From: Serratia odorifera
GTDB taxonomy: Bacteria > Pseudomonadota > Gammaproteobacteria > Enterobacterales > Enterobacteriaceae
NCBI RefSeq assembly: GCF_900635445.1
Contig: NZ_LR134117.1
Span: 3,968,001-4,032,000, forward strand
Direction: 5' to 3'
Length of the DNA: 64,000 bases
The position numbers and the translations under genes were made by a program. The notes under the pieces were generated by a model. The model was given only the letters and a program-made list of their open reading frames with translations, was not told the DNA's origin and made no database searches. Below are positions 1-9,758 of the stretch, piece by piece (position 1 is the first letter of the stretch; every line of letters starts with the position of its first letter).

Positions 1-101
1 TCGCGCTGGAATGCGGCTTCAGCTCCGCCAGTCATTTCAGCAACCGCTTCAAGCAGGCCTACGGCCATACGCCGCAATCGCTGCGCCGAGCACGCGATTA
101 G
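1..101 (+). CDS. C-terminal end of a GlxA/AraC-family transcriptional regulator (partial)
   Basis: The window opens inside a gene read from base 3. The last 32 residues include ECGFSSASHFSNRFKQAYG followed by TPQSLR, the second helix-turn-helix of AraC/XylS-type DNA-binding domains, and the frame stops at TAG 99-101. The FSSASHFSNRFKQAYGHTP form is typical of GlxA-like regulators that have an N-terminal DJ-1/PfpI-like domain, but that domain lies outside the window. The target is unknown. The gene ends 2 bp before the stop codon of the convergent glycosyltransferase. Confidence 0.85.
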   Translation, partial: ALECGFSSASHFSNRFKQAYGHTPQSLRRARD

Positions 102-103
102 CG

Positions 104-1315
104 TTACGCATTATCCTCTTCCACCGCCGCGTACAGCCGCTGCAGAATATCAGGAAACGCCGATTGTACCCGGTTCCAGCTCGGGACAAACGGTTTGTTC
201 TCGCCGGGATTCTCGGTAAATGCCTGACCGGCATGGGAAATGACGTTCGAAAACAACTCGACCGCCGACTCTTCGCTATGGCGGTCGAAGGTAAGTCCGT
301 TCATTTTGGCATCGTGTTCAAAGGCGTCGATCATATCCAGTGCGGTGCGGTAATAGGTGGCGCGCAGCACGCGGAATGAATCTGCAGTTACGTTGACGCC
401 TTGAATGGCCAATTTGCGATACAGCGCTTTGGTGATATCCGCCGCCATGCGTTGCAGACCGCCGCTCGGATCGTTTCCGACACGGGTTGATGCTTATGGT
501 CATAATTGTCGGCGATATCCACCTGACAGATGCGGTTGGTCGCAGTATTACGGTGTATTTCCGACAGTACGCCGATCTCCAGCCCCCAGTCGCTGGGAAT
601 ACGCAGATTATTGAGGATATGACTACGCATGGCGAATTCGCCGGAAAGCGGGTAGCGATAGCTGCGTAGATAATCGAGGAAATCGGAGTTGCCATACACT
701 TTTTGCAATGACTTCAACAGCGGGAAGACCAGCAAGCGACCGACCCGGCCATTCAGTCTGCCATTGGCGACGCGCGCATAATAGCCTTTGCAGAAGTCGT
801 AGTGAAAATGGGGATTGGCTACCGGATACAGCAGGCGAGCCAGCATCTGACGATCGTAAGTGACGATGTCACAATCATGCAACGCTATGCAACTGCTGCG
901 ACGCGACGCCAGCGTATAGCCGACGCAGAACCAGACGTTACGGCCTTTACCCGGTTCGCTGGGGCCAGCCCCTCGCTGCCCAGCTGTTTGGCGATGGCCT
1001 GCAAGCGCGGGCCATCGTTCCACAGAATACGGTGTCGTTGCGGCAGGCGTGAAAGAACGATTTGGCATGTTCGAACTGCTGGCGGTCGGCGCGATCCAGG
1101 CCGATGACGATTTCCTCCAGGTAGGGCACCTGCGCCAGCGTGTTGATAATGTTGTCCAGCGCCGGTCCTTCCAGTTCCGAATAAAGCGAAGGCAATATCA
1201 ATCCCATGGTATTGCGGCCGGAAAACACCTGCAGCTCATACTCCAGCTCCGCCAAATCGCGGCGAGTGAGATTATGGAAATTGGTAATGATGCCATCCTG
1301 ATAAAAGTCACTCAT
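104..1315 (-). CDS. gpgS: Glucosyl-3-phosphoglycerate synthase-like glycosyltransferase (three apparent frameshifts)
   Basis: Retaining glycosyltransferase that would join an NDP-hexose to 3-phosphoglycerate, the first step to the compatible solute glucosylglycerate. Read from ATG 1315 (MSDFYQDGIITNFHNL) the protein is about 400 residues. The middle holds LHDCDIVTYDR, a DxD-type nucleotide-sugar and metal site, followed by FCKGYYARV and GEFAMR, as in GpgS-like enzymes. The frame changes near 1050, 960 and 470, but similarity carries straight through each change. The start overlaps the end of the yedP-type phosphatase gene by 8 bp, so the two are one operon with the phosphatase first. Assignment to glucosyl rather than mannosyl transfer is inferred from the partner gene and from the GH13 phosphorylase at 31817. 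Confidence 0.75.
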
Positions 1316-2136
1316 GTTCAGTTCTCCCGTCTTCACTGCCCATCAGAAAATGATCCAATCCTTCACGCCAACCTGCCGGTCCCGGCTGGCGCGTGCGGTA
1401 TAGCTGGCCGGGAAAATCTCCGGGTAGCGCCAGCGGCCTGGTCTGCTGACCACGGATCAGCACCGCGTAATCGGTAGCGTGCAATAAGGAAATGTCGTTT
1501 GGCCCATCGCCGAGACTGAGCGTGGTGAAAGGTTGGCACTGTTGCCGTTGGTAGTATTTGGTCAGCCAGCGAGCGGCATTGCCTTTGCTGACCTCGCGGC
1601 CCATCACGTGGTAAAAGCGACCGCCGCGCGTCAAGGTCAGACCGCGCAGCGCCAGCAGCGTCTGGAAAGTCTCCAGCTGCTGGTCGCTGCCAGACCAGCG
1701 GATTGGTTCGGAGCCGGCGCGCTGGCGCGCCAGATGCGCTTCCGACAAGGTCAGTCCGGTCCACTCGGCCACCGTCGCGTCGTCGACGTCGGCAAAGCCG
1801 CTGGAAGGCAAAGCCGGTTTGCTGGCGCAGTTGATCCAGCGCCGCCAGCAGGCTGGGGTAATCCGCGCCGAACAGTTGGGTATCCTGTTGCCAGAAGGCA
1901 GGAAACACGATTTGCGCACCGTTTTCGGCAATGAACGGCAGTGCGCTCAAGCCGAGTTGCTGTTGCAGTTGCTGCACCTCTGCCGCCGTTTTGCTGGTGG
2001 CGACGATCAGCGGCACCTTGGCCTGCGCCAGTCGATCCAACCACGGCTTGGCGGCATCCCAACGGTAGCTGTGATGATCCAGCAGCGATCCGTCCAGGTC
2101 GGTAAAAATAAGCAGGTCGGCAAGTGATTTACGCAT
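1308..2136 (-). CDS. yedP: Mannosyl/glucosyl-3-phosphoglycerate phosphatase, HAD-IIB (one frameshift)
   Basis: Cytoplasmic HAD-superfamily phosphatase that removes the phosphate from glucosyl- or mannosyl-3-phosphoglycerate. The start at ATG 2136 has GGAGAT in front. HAD motif I is IFTDLDGSLLD near residue 10, motif II is IVATSKT, and motif IV is LGDGPNDISLL. The ending EGLDHF resembles E. coli YedP closely, including the segment DDATVAEWTGL. One base appears to be missing near 1795, between TGFAFQR and GFADVDDATV, so the gene reads in two frames. It is transcribed ahead of the glycosyltransferase and overlaps it, which supports a shared substrate. Confidence 0.82.
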
Positions 2137-2192
2137 TTCATCTCCATTCTATTGCGAGGTGGTCGCGAATAAATAGGCGGATTACTTTGTGG

Positions 2193-2200
2193 TGACGTCA
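2193..2200. promoter_or_regulatory. TGACGTCA palindrome, copy 1
   Basis: Perfect 8-bp palindrome about 57 bp upstream of the yedP start. An identical copy lies at 2279-2286. It is seen directly in the sequence, and the protein that binds it is unknown. Confidence 0.35.
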
Positions 2201-2278
2201 GGCAGGGGGCAAAACCGCGGGTAAACGTAACGCAAGAACGAAGATGATATGGTGCCTCCTTACCCTGATATTTGTGAA

Positions 2279-2286
2279 TGACGTCA
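2279..2286. promoter_or_regulatory. TGACGTCA palindrome, copy 2
   Basis: Second perfect copy of the 8-bp palindrome in the gene-free stretch between the divergent yedP and rpiR-ddp operons, 86 bp from the first. Two copies in under 100 bp suggest paired operator sites. Confidence 0.35.
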
Positions 2287-2392
2287 CAATTAACCCTAAC
2301 GGCTAATCCACAAATGCGCAAGTTAGCCACGTTGGCAGGCTGTGACAGCACGCCAGGCGAATAACGTGATCGGTTGCCCAATTATGCAGTTG

Positions 2393-2409
2393 CGCGCCGT
2401 TACGGTGCA
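2393..2409 (+). promoter_or_regulatory. NtrC-like enhancer site
   Basis: CGCGCCGTTACGGTGCA resembles the NtrC site TGCACC-N5-GGTGCA: the right half is perfect and the left half matches 4 of 6. It lies about 140 bp upstream of the -24/-12 promoter at 2539, a normal enhancer distance. The ddp operon of E. coli is known to be under nitrogen (NtrC) control, which fits. Binding is inferred. Confidence 0.45.
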
Positions 2410-2538
2410 GGTTGCCCCTCGCATTGTTCGATTGTTGTGCAATAGTTATCAATTAATGGCAATTGTGTTAACTCCTGGTTCCGCCGCCGTGCGCCCGGTA
2501 CACCGTTTGGCGCGTTAATTCCTTACGCACTTGGTTAT

Positions 2539-2554
2539 TGGCATAGGCCGTGCA
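2539..2554 (+). promoter_or_regulatory. Sigma-54 (-24/-12) promoter of the rpiR-ddp operon
   Basis: TGGCATAGGCCGTGCA matches the consensus TGGCAC-N5-TTGCA with the invariant GG and GC at the correct 10-bp separation. It points towards the gene starting at 2632, with transcription expected near 2566. Nitrogen-limited expression is known for E. coli ddpXABCDF. Confidence 0.55.
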
Positions 2555-2570
2555 TGGTGTACATCACGGT

Positions 2571-2588
2571 CTGTTAGACAACTAACAG
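2571..2588. promoter_or_regulatory. Perfect 7-4-7 inverted repeat before the RpiR gene
   Basis: CTGTTAG-ACAA-CTAACAG lies just after the -24/-12 promoter and 44 bp before the rpiR start, where a repressor would block transcription. The neighbouring RpiR-family protein is the natural candidate to bind it. A repeat of the same 7-4-7 build precedes the other RpiR-linked operon at 58479. Confidence 0.5.
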
Positions 2589-2631
2589 TCAGTCGGTTAC
2601 CTGACAACCAGACAACAGCGGGCGGACTCTG

Positions 2632-3500
2632 ATGAAACACCCGGACGTAATGGCACAGATCGAAGCGTCATTTGCGCTGCAAACCCGACCGGCAAGCGCA
2701 TTGCCGGTTATTTGCTGGCGAATCTGGCGCAAATACCGTTTGAAACCGCCGACAGTATTGCGCGCAGCACAGCCACCAGCGGTATTTCGGTGGGGCGCTA
2801 TTTGCGCAGTCTGGGCTACCGCAATCTTGACGATTTGAAACGCACGCTACGCGAACAGAGCAGCGCATTGCCGCAGCCGTGGGGCGTAACCGACCGGCTG
2901 GGAGCCTATCGCCAGCGTAGGGCCTTGCCCGAGCAGCAAAAGTTGCGCCAGGCATTGACGCTTGAGCTTGAGGCGATCGAATACGTCTATCAGTTGGCGG
3001 GCAGCGAGGTCTTTGCCAGCGTCAGCCGCCAACTGGCACAGGCGGAGGCGGTATTTGTGGTTGGTATTCAATCGACGCGGGGCATTGCCAACGCGTTTTA
3101 TAGCCACCTGGAGTATCTGCGGCCACGGGTCTATTACGCCGATGGCCAATCCGGTACCTACGTCGAATCGCTGAACTCGGCGTTTTCTGCACCCTACCTG
3201 GTGCTCACCGATACCCGAGCCTATTCGACCATGGCGCAAAAATACTGTCAGGCGGCCAGCGCCCGCGGGCTACGACTGGCCCTGATTACCGACATCTACT
3301 GCCCGTGGGCACGAGATTATCCGGTGGATTTACTGCAGGTGAAAACCGATACCGGCCAGTTCTGGGATTCGCTGGCGCCGCTGGACTGCCTGTTCAATCT
3401 GTTGCTGTCGGCGGTGGTCGAGCTTGGCGGGAGCGCGGTAGAGCAACGTTTGGCGCAAAACCGCCGGTTGCAGAAAGAGTTGGGGCAATTTGAATCTTAA
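2632..3500 (+). CDS. RpiR-family transcriptional regulator (one frameshift)
   Basis: Regulator with an N-terminal RpiR-type helix-turn-helix (about residues 1-80, including ETADSIARSTATSGISVGRYLRSLGY) and a C-terminal SIS domain that normally binds a sugar phosphate or similar effector (VFVVGIQSTRGIANAFYSHLEYL, LVLTDTRAYSTMAQKYC). The first frame, from ATG 2632, changes near 2690. One missing G would join MKHPDVMAQIEASFALQT to GKRIAGYLLANLAQ. It is the first gene of the operon, 18 bp before ddpX, which suggests self-regulation and control of dipeptide use. The effector cannot be read from the sequence. Confidence 0.85.
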
Positions 3501-3518
3501 CCGAGATGGAAGGCTTAA

Positions 3519-4080
3519 ATGAGTGACAATGTAACTTTAATCGATCTGGCGCATCAGTTTCCGAGTTTGAACATCGACCTCAGGTACGCCAGCGCCGACA
3601 ACCTGACCGGCAAACCGATTTATCGCCAGGCACGCTGCCTGCTGCACCCGGCAGCGGTGCCTGGCCTGGAACGCAGTATCAACGTTGCGCGTCTGGCCGG
3701 TTTTACCCTGCAGGTACTGGATGCCTATCGACCGCAGCAGGCGCAGGCGCTGCTGTGGCAAGCATGCCCCAGACACGCGTTACGTCACCGATACCCACAC
3801 CGGTTCGCACCACAGCCGTGGCGTGGCACTAGACGTCACCCTGCTGGATCACGCCGGCCTCGCGCTGGATATGGGCACCGCGTTTGATGAAATGAACCCG
3901 CGTTCCCATCCGTTTTATCCCGATCTGCCGCCGCAGCTGCAGCGTAACCGATTGCTGCTGAATGCGGTGATGGCCGCCGGGGGATTTATCGGTATCGCCA
4001 GCGAGTGGTGGCACTTTGAACTGCCCAACGCCATGGCATTTCCGTTGCTCAATGACCGCTTCGCCTGTTACGGCGATTGA
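3519..4080 (+). CDS. ddpX: D-alanyl-D-alanine dipeptidase DdpX/VanX (one frameshift)
   Basis: Zinc dipeptidase that splits D-Ala-D-Ala into D-alanine. The VanX-type zinc and catalytic motifs are intact: SHHSRGVALDVT (SxHxxGxAxD) and ASEWWHFEL (ExWH). The N-terminal half from ATG 3519 (LIDLAHQFPSLNIDLRYAS) and the C-terminal half are in different frames. The break is near 3765, just before TRYVTDTHTGSHHS. Total length is about 187 residues, normal for the family. It sits between rpiR and the substrate-binding gene, as expected for a system that takes up and splits dipeptides released from peptidoglycan. Confidence 0.88.
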
Positions 4081-4129
4081 CGGTTTTTATCATTAAAACA
4101 ACGACATATCAATTCATCAGGAGCGTTTT

Positions 4130-5684
4130 ATGAACACCATCAATTACGCCGCTCTGGCTACCGGCATTATGCTGAGCCTGACGACGCTCGGTACGGTACA
4201 GGCGGCAGTGCCCAAAGACATGCTGGCGATCGGCAAGGCGGCGGATCCACAAACGCTTGACCCGGCGGTCACCATCGACAACAACGACTGGACGGTAACC
4301 TATCCGGCCTATCAACGACTGGTGCAGTACAAAACCGAGAACGGCAAAGGGTCGACACAGGTCGAAGGGGAGCTGGCGGCCAGTTGGAGCGCCTCGGACG
4401 ATCGGCGTGAATGGACCTTCAAACTGAAACCCGGCAACCGATTTGATGACGGCAGCGAAGTCACCGCCGACGCGGTGAAGTGGTCGTTTGAGCGGCTGAT
4501 GAGCATCGGCCAGGGCCCCTCAGAAGCTTTTCCCAAGGATATGCAGGTGACGGCAGTGGATCCGCTGACGGTCAAGTTTACGCTGAAAACGCCGTTCGCG
4601 CCGTTCCTCTACACGCTGGCCAATGACGGTGCCGGCATCGTCAATCCGGCAATCGCCCAAGGCCAACCCGGCAGATCAAGGCAAGGCCTGGTTGGCAAAC
4701 CATACCGCCGGTTCCGGCGCATATCGCCTCGATCGCTGGCAGAAAGGTCAGCAACTGATCCTGGTGCCGAACCCGCATTACGCCGGCCCGAAACCGGCCT
4801 TTAAACGGGTGGCGGTAAAAATCATCGGCGAGAGCGCGACCCGCCGCCTGCAACTGACGCGTGGCGACCTGGACATTGCCGAATCGCTGCCGATCGACCA
4901 GTTGGCGGCATTAAAAAGCGAAAATCGAGTGACGGTGGCCGATTATCCTTCGCTGCGCGTGACTTATCTGTATCTGAATAACGGCAAGGCACCGCTCAAC
5001 CAGGTGGACTTGCGACGGGCGATTTCCTATGCGGTGGATTACCAGGGCATGGTGAAGGGCATTCTCGGCGGCAACGGCAAACAGATGCGCGGCCCGATCC
5101 CGGAAGGCATGTGGGGGTATGACGCCAATGCGCAGCAATATTCGCTGGATGTCGACAAGGCTAAAACGCTGCTGAGTCATCTGCCGGAAAAACCGGCGTC
5201 GCTCAGTTTGCTGTATTCGGTCAATGACCCGAACTGGGAGGCGATCGCACTGTCGGTGCAGGCCAATCTGGCGGCGATTGGTTTAAACGTCAAACTGGAA
5301 AAGCTGGCGAACGCCACCATGCGCGATCGCATTGGCCAGGGGAATTACGACATCGCCATCGGCAACTGGAGCCCGGATTTTGCCGATCCGTACATGTTTA
5401 TGAATTACTGGTTCGAGTCGGACAAGAAGGGGCTGCCGGGCAACCGCGCGTTCTACAGCAATCCGCAGGTTGACGCCCTGTTGCGCAAGGCGGTGTCGGT
5501 ATCCGATCAGACCGTTCGTACCGGCGATTATCAGGCTGCGCAGAAAATCGTCATCGACCAGGCGGCATACGTTTACCTGTTCCAGAAGAACTATCAGGTA
5601 GCGCTTAACAAGCAGGTCCAGGGATTCGTCTTCAATCCGATGCTGGAGCAGGTCTTCAACGTGGCCACCATGAGCAAGCAGTAA
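4130..5684 (+). CDS. ddpA: Periplasmic D-Ala-D-Ala/dipeptide-binding protein DdpA (one frameshift)
   Basis: Extracytoplasmic solute-binding protein, family 5 (SBP_bac_5). It starts with a Sec signal peptide whose hydrophobic core lies near residues 8-22 and ends at VQA-A. The family pattern is visible: KAADPQTLDPAVTIDNNDW, TFKLKPGNRFDDGSEVTADAVKWSFER, and later NYDIAIGNWSPDFADPYMFMNYWF. The frame changes near 4660, between GAGIVNPAIA and ANPADQGKAWLANHTAGSGAYRL. Full length is about 517 residues. A GC-rich hairpin follows (5704-5724). It would deliver dipeptide to the DdpBCDF membrane complex. Confidence 0.87.
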
Positions 5685-5703
5685 TGCGCGTCGAGTGAAT
5701 AGC

Positions 5704-5724
5704 AGGGCCGGGACTCCCGGCCCT
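5704..5724 (+). promoter_or_regulatory. Hairpin between ddpA and ddpB
   Basis: Perfect 9-bp stem (AGGGCCGGG/CCCGGCCCT) with a 3-base loop and no T-run. Hairpins here in ABC importer operons often protect the abundant binding-protein mRNA or reduce downstream expression. Confidence 0.5.
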
Positions 5725-5752
5725 GGCCTGTGAAAGCCGGAGGAGAATGAGC

Positions 5753-6769
5753 ATGAACGTTTGGAGCCTTATCCGACAGCGCTGCTGGGGACTGGTGCTG
5801 GTGATGTTTGGCGTTTGCGTGATCACGTTTGTCATTTCGCACCTGATCCCCGGCGATCCGGCGCGCTTGCTGGCCGGAGACCGCGCCAGCGACGAAATCG
5901 TACAGCATATACGTCAGCAATTGGGGCTGGATCGGCCGCTATATATCCAGTTTGGCCGCTATCTGTGGGATTTGCTGCACGGCGATCTGGGTAGCTCAAT
6001 CCGTACCGGGCGGCCGGTACTGGATGATTTACGTACCTTTTTCCCCGCCACGCTGGAACTGGCGTTCTGTGCTTTGCTGCTGGCGATAGTGGTTGGCGTA
6101 CCGCTTGGCGTGCTGTCGGCGGTGTATCGCAACAAATGGCCGGATCATCTGGTGCGACTGCTGTCGGTAACCGGGATTTCGACCCCGGCGTTCTGGCTGG
6201 GGTTAGGGGTGATCGTGGTGTTTTACGGCCAGCTTAACCTGCTGCCCGGTGGCGGTCGACTGGATGACTGGCTGGAGCCGCCGCGGCATATCAGCGGATT
6301 TTATCTGCTTGATTCGCTGCTGACCGGCAATAGCGAGGTTTTCTGGAACAGCCTGCAACATCTGATCCTGCCGGCGGTCACACTGGCGTTTGTCCACCTT
6401 GGCGTGGTCGCACGGCAGATCCGTTCGGCGATGCTGGAACAATTGGGTGAAGACTATATCCGTACCGCGCGTGCCAATGGTCTGTCGCGCTGGCGGGTGA
6501 TCCTGTGCCACGCGTTGCCCAATGCGCTGATCCCGTCGGTGACGGTGCTGGGGTTGGCGTTGGGCGATTTGCTGTACGGCGCGGTATTGACCGAAACGGT
6601 GTTCTCCTGGCCGGGCATGGGCGCCTACGTGGTCGATTCTATCCAGGCGTTGGACTTTCCGGCGGTAATGGGCTTTGCCGTAGTGGTGTCGTTCGCCTAT
6701 GTGGTGGTGAATTTAATCGTCGATCTACTGTATTTGTGGATCGACCCGAGAATGGGGCGCGAGGAATAA
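5753..6769 (+). CDS. ddpB: Dipeptide ABC transporter permease DdpB
   Basis: Inner-membrane permease of the DppB/OppB type, about 338 residues with six membrane segments. The first is WGLVLVMFGVCVITFVISHLIPGDPA, split here by codons around residue 20. The EAA loop near residue 215 (DYIRTARANGLSRWRVILCH) contacts the ATPases. Two in-frame ATGs exist (5747 and 5753). The ribosome site GGAGG at 5739-5743 is 9 bases from the second, so I prefer 5753. The stop overlaps the ddpC start by one base. Confidence 0.9.
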   Translation: MNVWSLIRQRCWGLVLVMFGVCVITFVISHLIPGDPARLLAGDRASDEIVQHIRQQLGLDRPLYIQFGRYLWDLLHGDLGSSIRTGRPVLDDLRTFFPATLELAFCALLLAIVVGVPLGVLSAVYRNKWPDHLVRLLSVTGISTPAFWLGLGVIVVFYGQLNLLPGGGRLDDWLEPPRHISGFYLLDSLLTGNSEVFWNSLQHLILPAVTLAFVHLGVVARQIRSAMLEQLGEDYIRTARANGLSRWRVILCHALPNALIPSVTVLGLALGDLLYGAVLTETVFSWPGMGAYVVDSIQALDFPAVMGFAVVVSFAYVVVNLIVDLLYLWIDPRMGREE

Positions 6770-7662
6770 TGACCATGACTCAATTTGGGCAGCCAATGAC
6801 TGCCGATGCCACACCTCGCTTTGTCGGCCTGCGGCGAGGCTGGTACCGGGTGCGGCGCAGTCCGTTGACGTTGCTCGGCGCTGCGATCATGTTGACGGTG
6901 ATGCTGCTGATGGTGTTTTCACCCTGGATGACGCCGTATGATCCGGATGCGGTCAACCTGACCGCACGGCTGCTGCCGCCGTCGGGCCAGCATTGGTTCG
7001 GTACCGACGAGGTCGGCCGCGATTTATTCAGTCGCGTGCTGGTTGGCAGTCAGCAGTCGGTGGCGGCCGGACTGGCGGTGGTGGTGCTGGCGGGCAGCAT
7101 TGGTTCGCTACTGGGCTGTTTTTCCGGTGTAATCGGTGGCCGCGTCGATGCCTTGATCATGCGTGGGATGGATATCATGCTGTCGGTGCCGTCGCTGGTA
7201 CTGACCATGGCGCTGGCGGCAGCGCTGGGGCCGAGCCTGTTCAACGCCATGCTGGCAATCGCGATAGTCAGAATTCCTTTCTACGTGCGGCTGGCACGTG
7301 GCCAGACGCTGACCCTGCGTCACCAGGCCTATATGCAGGCAGCACGCACCTTTGGTGCCTCGCGCTGGCATCTGATCGGCTGGCATGTGCTGCGTAACGC
7401 ACTGCCGCCGCTGGTGGTGCAGGCCTCACTGGATATCGGCACCGCGATCCTGATGGCCGCCACGCTGGGCTTTATTGGCCTCGGCGCACAACAACCCACG
7501 GCGGAATGGGGGGCCATGGTCGCCAACGGCCGCAACTTCGTGCTTGATCAATGGTGGTATTGCGCCTTTCCCGGTACGGCAATCCTGATTACCGCTACCG
7601 GTTTCAATCTGTTCGGCGACGGTCTGCGTGACCTGCTGGATCCTAAATCTCGGGGGCGTTGA
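6769..7662 (+). CDS. ddpC: Dipeptide ABC transporter permease DdpC
   Basis: Second inner-membrane permease, DppC/OppC type, 297 residues. It begins at ATG 6769 within the TAATG junction with ddpB. The N-terminal OppC segment RRSPLTLLGAAIMLTVMLLMVFSPWMTPYDP is split here by position (about residues 25-55). It is followed by HWFGTDEVGRDLFSRV, typical of DppC proteins, and the EAA motif AARTFGASRWHLIGWHVL. It pairs with DdpB to form the channel. Confidence 0.91.
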   Translation: MTMTQFGQPMTADATPRFVGLRRGWYRVRRSPLTLLGAAIMLTVMLLMVFSPWMTPYDPDAVNLTARLLPPSGQHWFGTDEVGRDLFSRVLVGSQQSVAAGLAVVVLAGSIGSLLGCFSGVIGGRVDALIMRGMDIMLSVPSLVLTMALAAALGPSLFNAMLAIAIVRIPFYVRLARGQTLTLRHQAYMQAARTFGASRWHLIGWHVLRNALPPLVVQASLDIGTAILMAATLGFIGLGAQQPTAEWGAMVANGRNFVLDQWWYCAFPGTAILITATGFNLFGDGLRDLLDPKSRGR

Positions 7663-8666
7663 TGAACGAAACCACGGTATTAACCATCGACCAGTTACAA
7701 CTGGAATTTCCGGTGTACGGCGGCAGCGTCAATGCCTTGAACCGCGTGTCATTAACGGTCAATGCCGGTGAAATCGTTGGCGTGGTCGGCGAGTCAGGTT
7801 CGGGCAAGTCGGTCACGGCGATGATGATTATGCGGCTGCTGGCAGATGAAAGTTACCACGTCACTGGTGGCCGACTCAGCGTGCTTGGCACCGATGTGCT
7901 GAACGCCAGCGAGCGTGAAATGCGTCGGTTGCGCGGGGCTCGAGTGTCGATGATCTTCCAGGAACCCATGAGCGCGCTGAACCCGACACGCACCATTGGC
8001 CGGCAAATGTGCGAAGTTATCCGTTTGCACCAACGCCTGTCGGCAGATCAAGCTCGACATAAGGCGCTGGCGCTGCTGGCTGAAATGCAGATTGCCGATG
8101 CCGAGCGGGTCATGGCGCGTTATCCGTTTGAACTTTCTGGTGGGATGCGGCAACGGGTTTTAATCGCCATGGCGTTCTCCTGCGAACCGCAGCTGATTAT
8201 CGCCGACGAACCGACCACCGCATTGGACGTTACCGTGCAGCGTCAGGTTTTACGGCTATTGCAGCAGAAAGCGCGTGCCAGCGGCACCGCAGTGTTGTTT
8301 ATCACTCATGATATGGCGGTGGTTTCGCAGCTGTGTGACCGGGTGTATGTGATGTACGCCGGTCATGTGATTGAAAGCGGCGCTACCGATGCGGTGATTA
8401 ATCATCCCGGACATCCTTATTCCATCGGCCTGCTGCTGGCGGCGCCGGAACGCGGCCAGCCGCGCAGCCTGTTGCAGGCGATCCCCGGAACGGTGCCGAA
8501 CCTCAGCGCCTTACCGCCAGGTTGCGCCTTCAGCAACCGCTGTGCCTATGCCAGCGCGCAATGCCACCAACCACCGCGTCTGGCTCCGTTGCCCGGCAAA
8601 CCGGGTCAGCAGGCGGCCTGCTGGCATCCGCAAAACGTCAATCTGGAGGTTCATGATGAACGCTGA
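7662..8666 (+). CDS. ddpD: Dipeptide ABC transporter ATPase DdpD
   Basis: ATP-binding subunit, 334 residues. Walker A is GESGSGKS, the signature is LSGGMRQR, Walker B is LIIADEP, and the switch histidine lies in LFITHD. The C-terminal oligopeptide-transporter extension has the cysteine pattern GCAFSNRCAYASAQC, which binds an iron-sulfur cluster in relatives. The ATG at 7662 overlaps the ddpC stop by one base. The end overlaps the ddpF start by 14 bp, showing translational coupling. Confidence 0.91.
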   Translation: MNETTVLTIDQLQLEFPVYGGSVNALNRVSLTVNAGEIVGVVGESGSGKSVTAMMIMRLLADESYHVTGGRLSVLGTDVLNASEREMRRLRGARVSMIFQEPMSALNPTRTIGRQMCEVIRLHQRLSADQARHKALALLAEMQIADAERVMARYPFELSGGMRQRVLIAMAFSCEPQLIIADEPTTALDVTVQRQVLRLLQQKARASGTAVLFITHDMAVVSQLCDRVYVMYAGHVIESGATDAVINHPGHPYSIGLLLAAPERGQPRSLLQAIPGTVPNLSALPPGCAFSNRCAYASAQCHQPPRLAPLPGKPGQQAACWHPQNVNLEVHDER

Positions 8667-9604
8667 GGCCTTGTTGCAACTGCGTGATATTCGCCTGCGT
8701 TTTCCGGCAGCCTATAACTGGCGTGGTAAACCCACCGAATTCGTCCATGCGCTGAACGGCCTCGATCTGCAGATCGTGCGTGGCGAAACGCTGGGCATCG
8801 TCGGTGAGTCTGGCTGTGGCAAGAGCACCCTGGCACAGCTGCTGATGGGGCTGCTGAAACCCAGCAGCGGCGAGTTGCACCGCCAGCAGGCCACCGGCGC
8901 GCCGTCGGCTGGCGGTATGCAGATGGTATTTCAGGATCCGCAGTCATCGCTCGATCCGCGACTGCCGGTATGGCGCATTATTACCGAGCCGGTGTATGTG
9001 CAGCACCGCACCGCTGTCGCCCAGCGCCGTGCGCTGGCGGCGGATCTGGCGCAGCAGGTAGGCATTCGGCCGGAATATCTCGACCGGTTGCCCCATGAAT
9101 TTTCCGGCGGCCAGCGTCAGCGCATCTCGATTGCTCGCGCACTGTCGTCACAGCCTGATGTACTGGTTCTGGATGAACCGACTTCCGCGTTGGATATCTC
9201 GGTACAGGCGCAGATCCTCAATCTGCTGGTCGAACTGCAACGTCGGCGCAATTTGACCTACGTGCTGATCTCGCACAACGTATCGGTAATACAGCACATG
9301 AGCGATCGGGTGGCGGTGATGTACCTGGGGCAGATTGTCGAACTGGGGGCGGCCGAAAAGGTATTGCAGCAGCCACGGCATCCCTACACCCGGCTGTTGC
9401 TGGATTCGGTGCCGCGCGCCGGACGTGCTCTGGCCGACAGCGCCATCGAAGACCGCAAGGGGGAATTACCGGGCAATCGATGCCTGCCGTCGGGCTGTTA
9501 TTTTTCGCGAACGTTGCCCGTTCGCCGGGAACGGCTGTGAGCAGGCGCAGGTGCTGCAAATGCATCAGGCTGGCTCGGCGGTTCGCTGCCATAAGGCAGT
9601 CTGA
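8653..9604 (+). CDS. ddpF: Dipeptide ABC transporter ATPase DdpF (frameshift near the end)
   Basis: Second ATPase of the importer. Walker A is GESGCGKST, the signature is FSGGQRQR, Walker B is VLVLDEPTSALD, followed by LISHNVSVIQHMSDRVAVMYLG. Near 9505 the frame changes: GNRCLPSGCYF runs on in the neighbouring frame as RERCPFAGNGCEQAQV, the usual C-terminal cysteine cluster, ending at TGA 9602-9604. The shorter uncorrected frame stops at 9540. The start ATG 8653 has GGAGG in front. It is the last gene of the ddp operon. Confidence 0.88.
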
Positions 9605-9758
9605 CCGCCGCTCGGCAGTGCCCATTGGCAAATAAAGCGTGGGGTAATCCGGGGCGTTGGCGAGTGGGGTGCCGCTATGCCTGCGGGCCGTATCTGGCAC
9701 CCGACAGTGCCTTGCCATCGTCGCTGGATGTGTCGATGGCGAAGCAATTGCCTGCGGT

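Noticed and set aside
9605..9758. Possible gene remnant between ddpF and the 93-residue gene
   Set aside because: Translation in several frames gave no recognisable domain. It is treated as a spacer.
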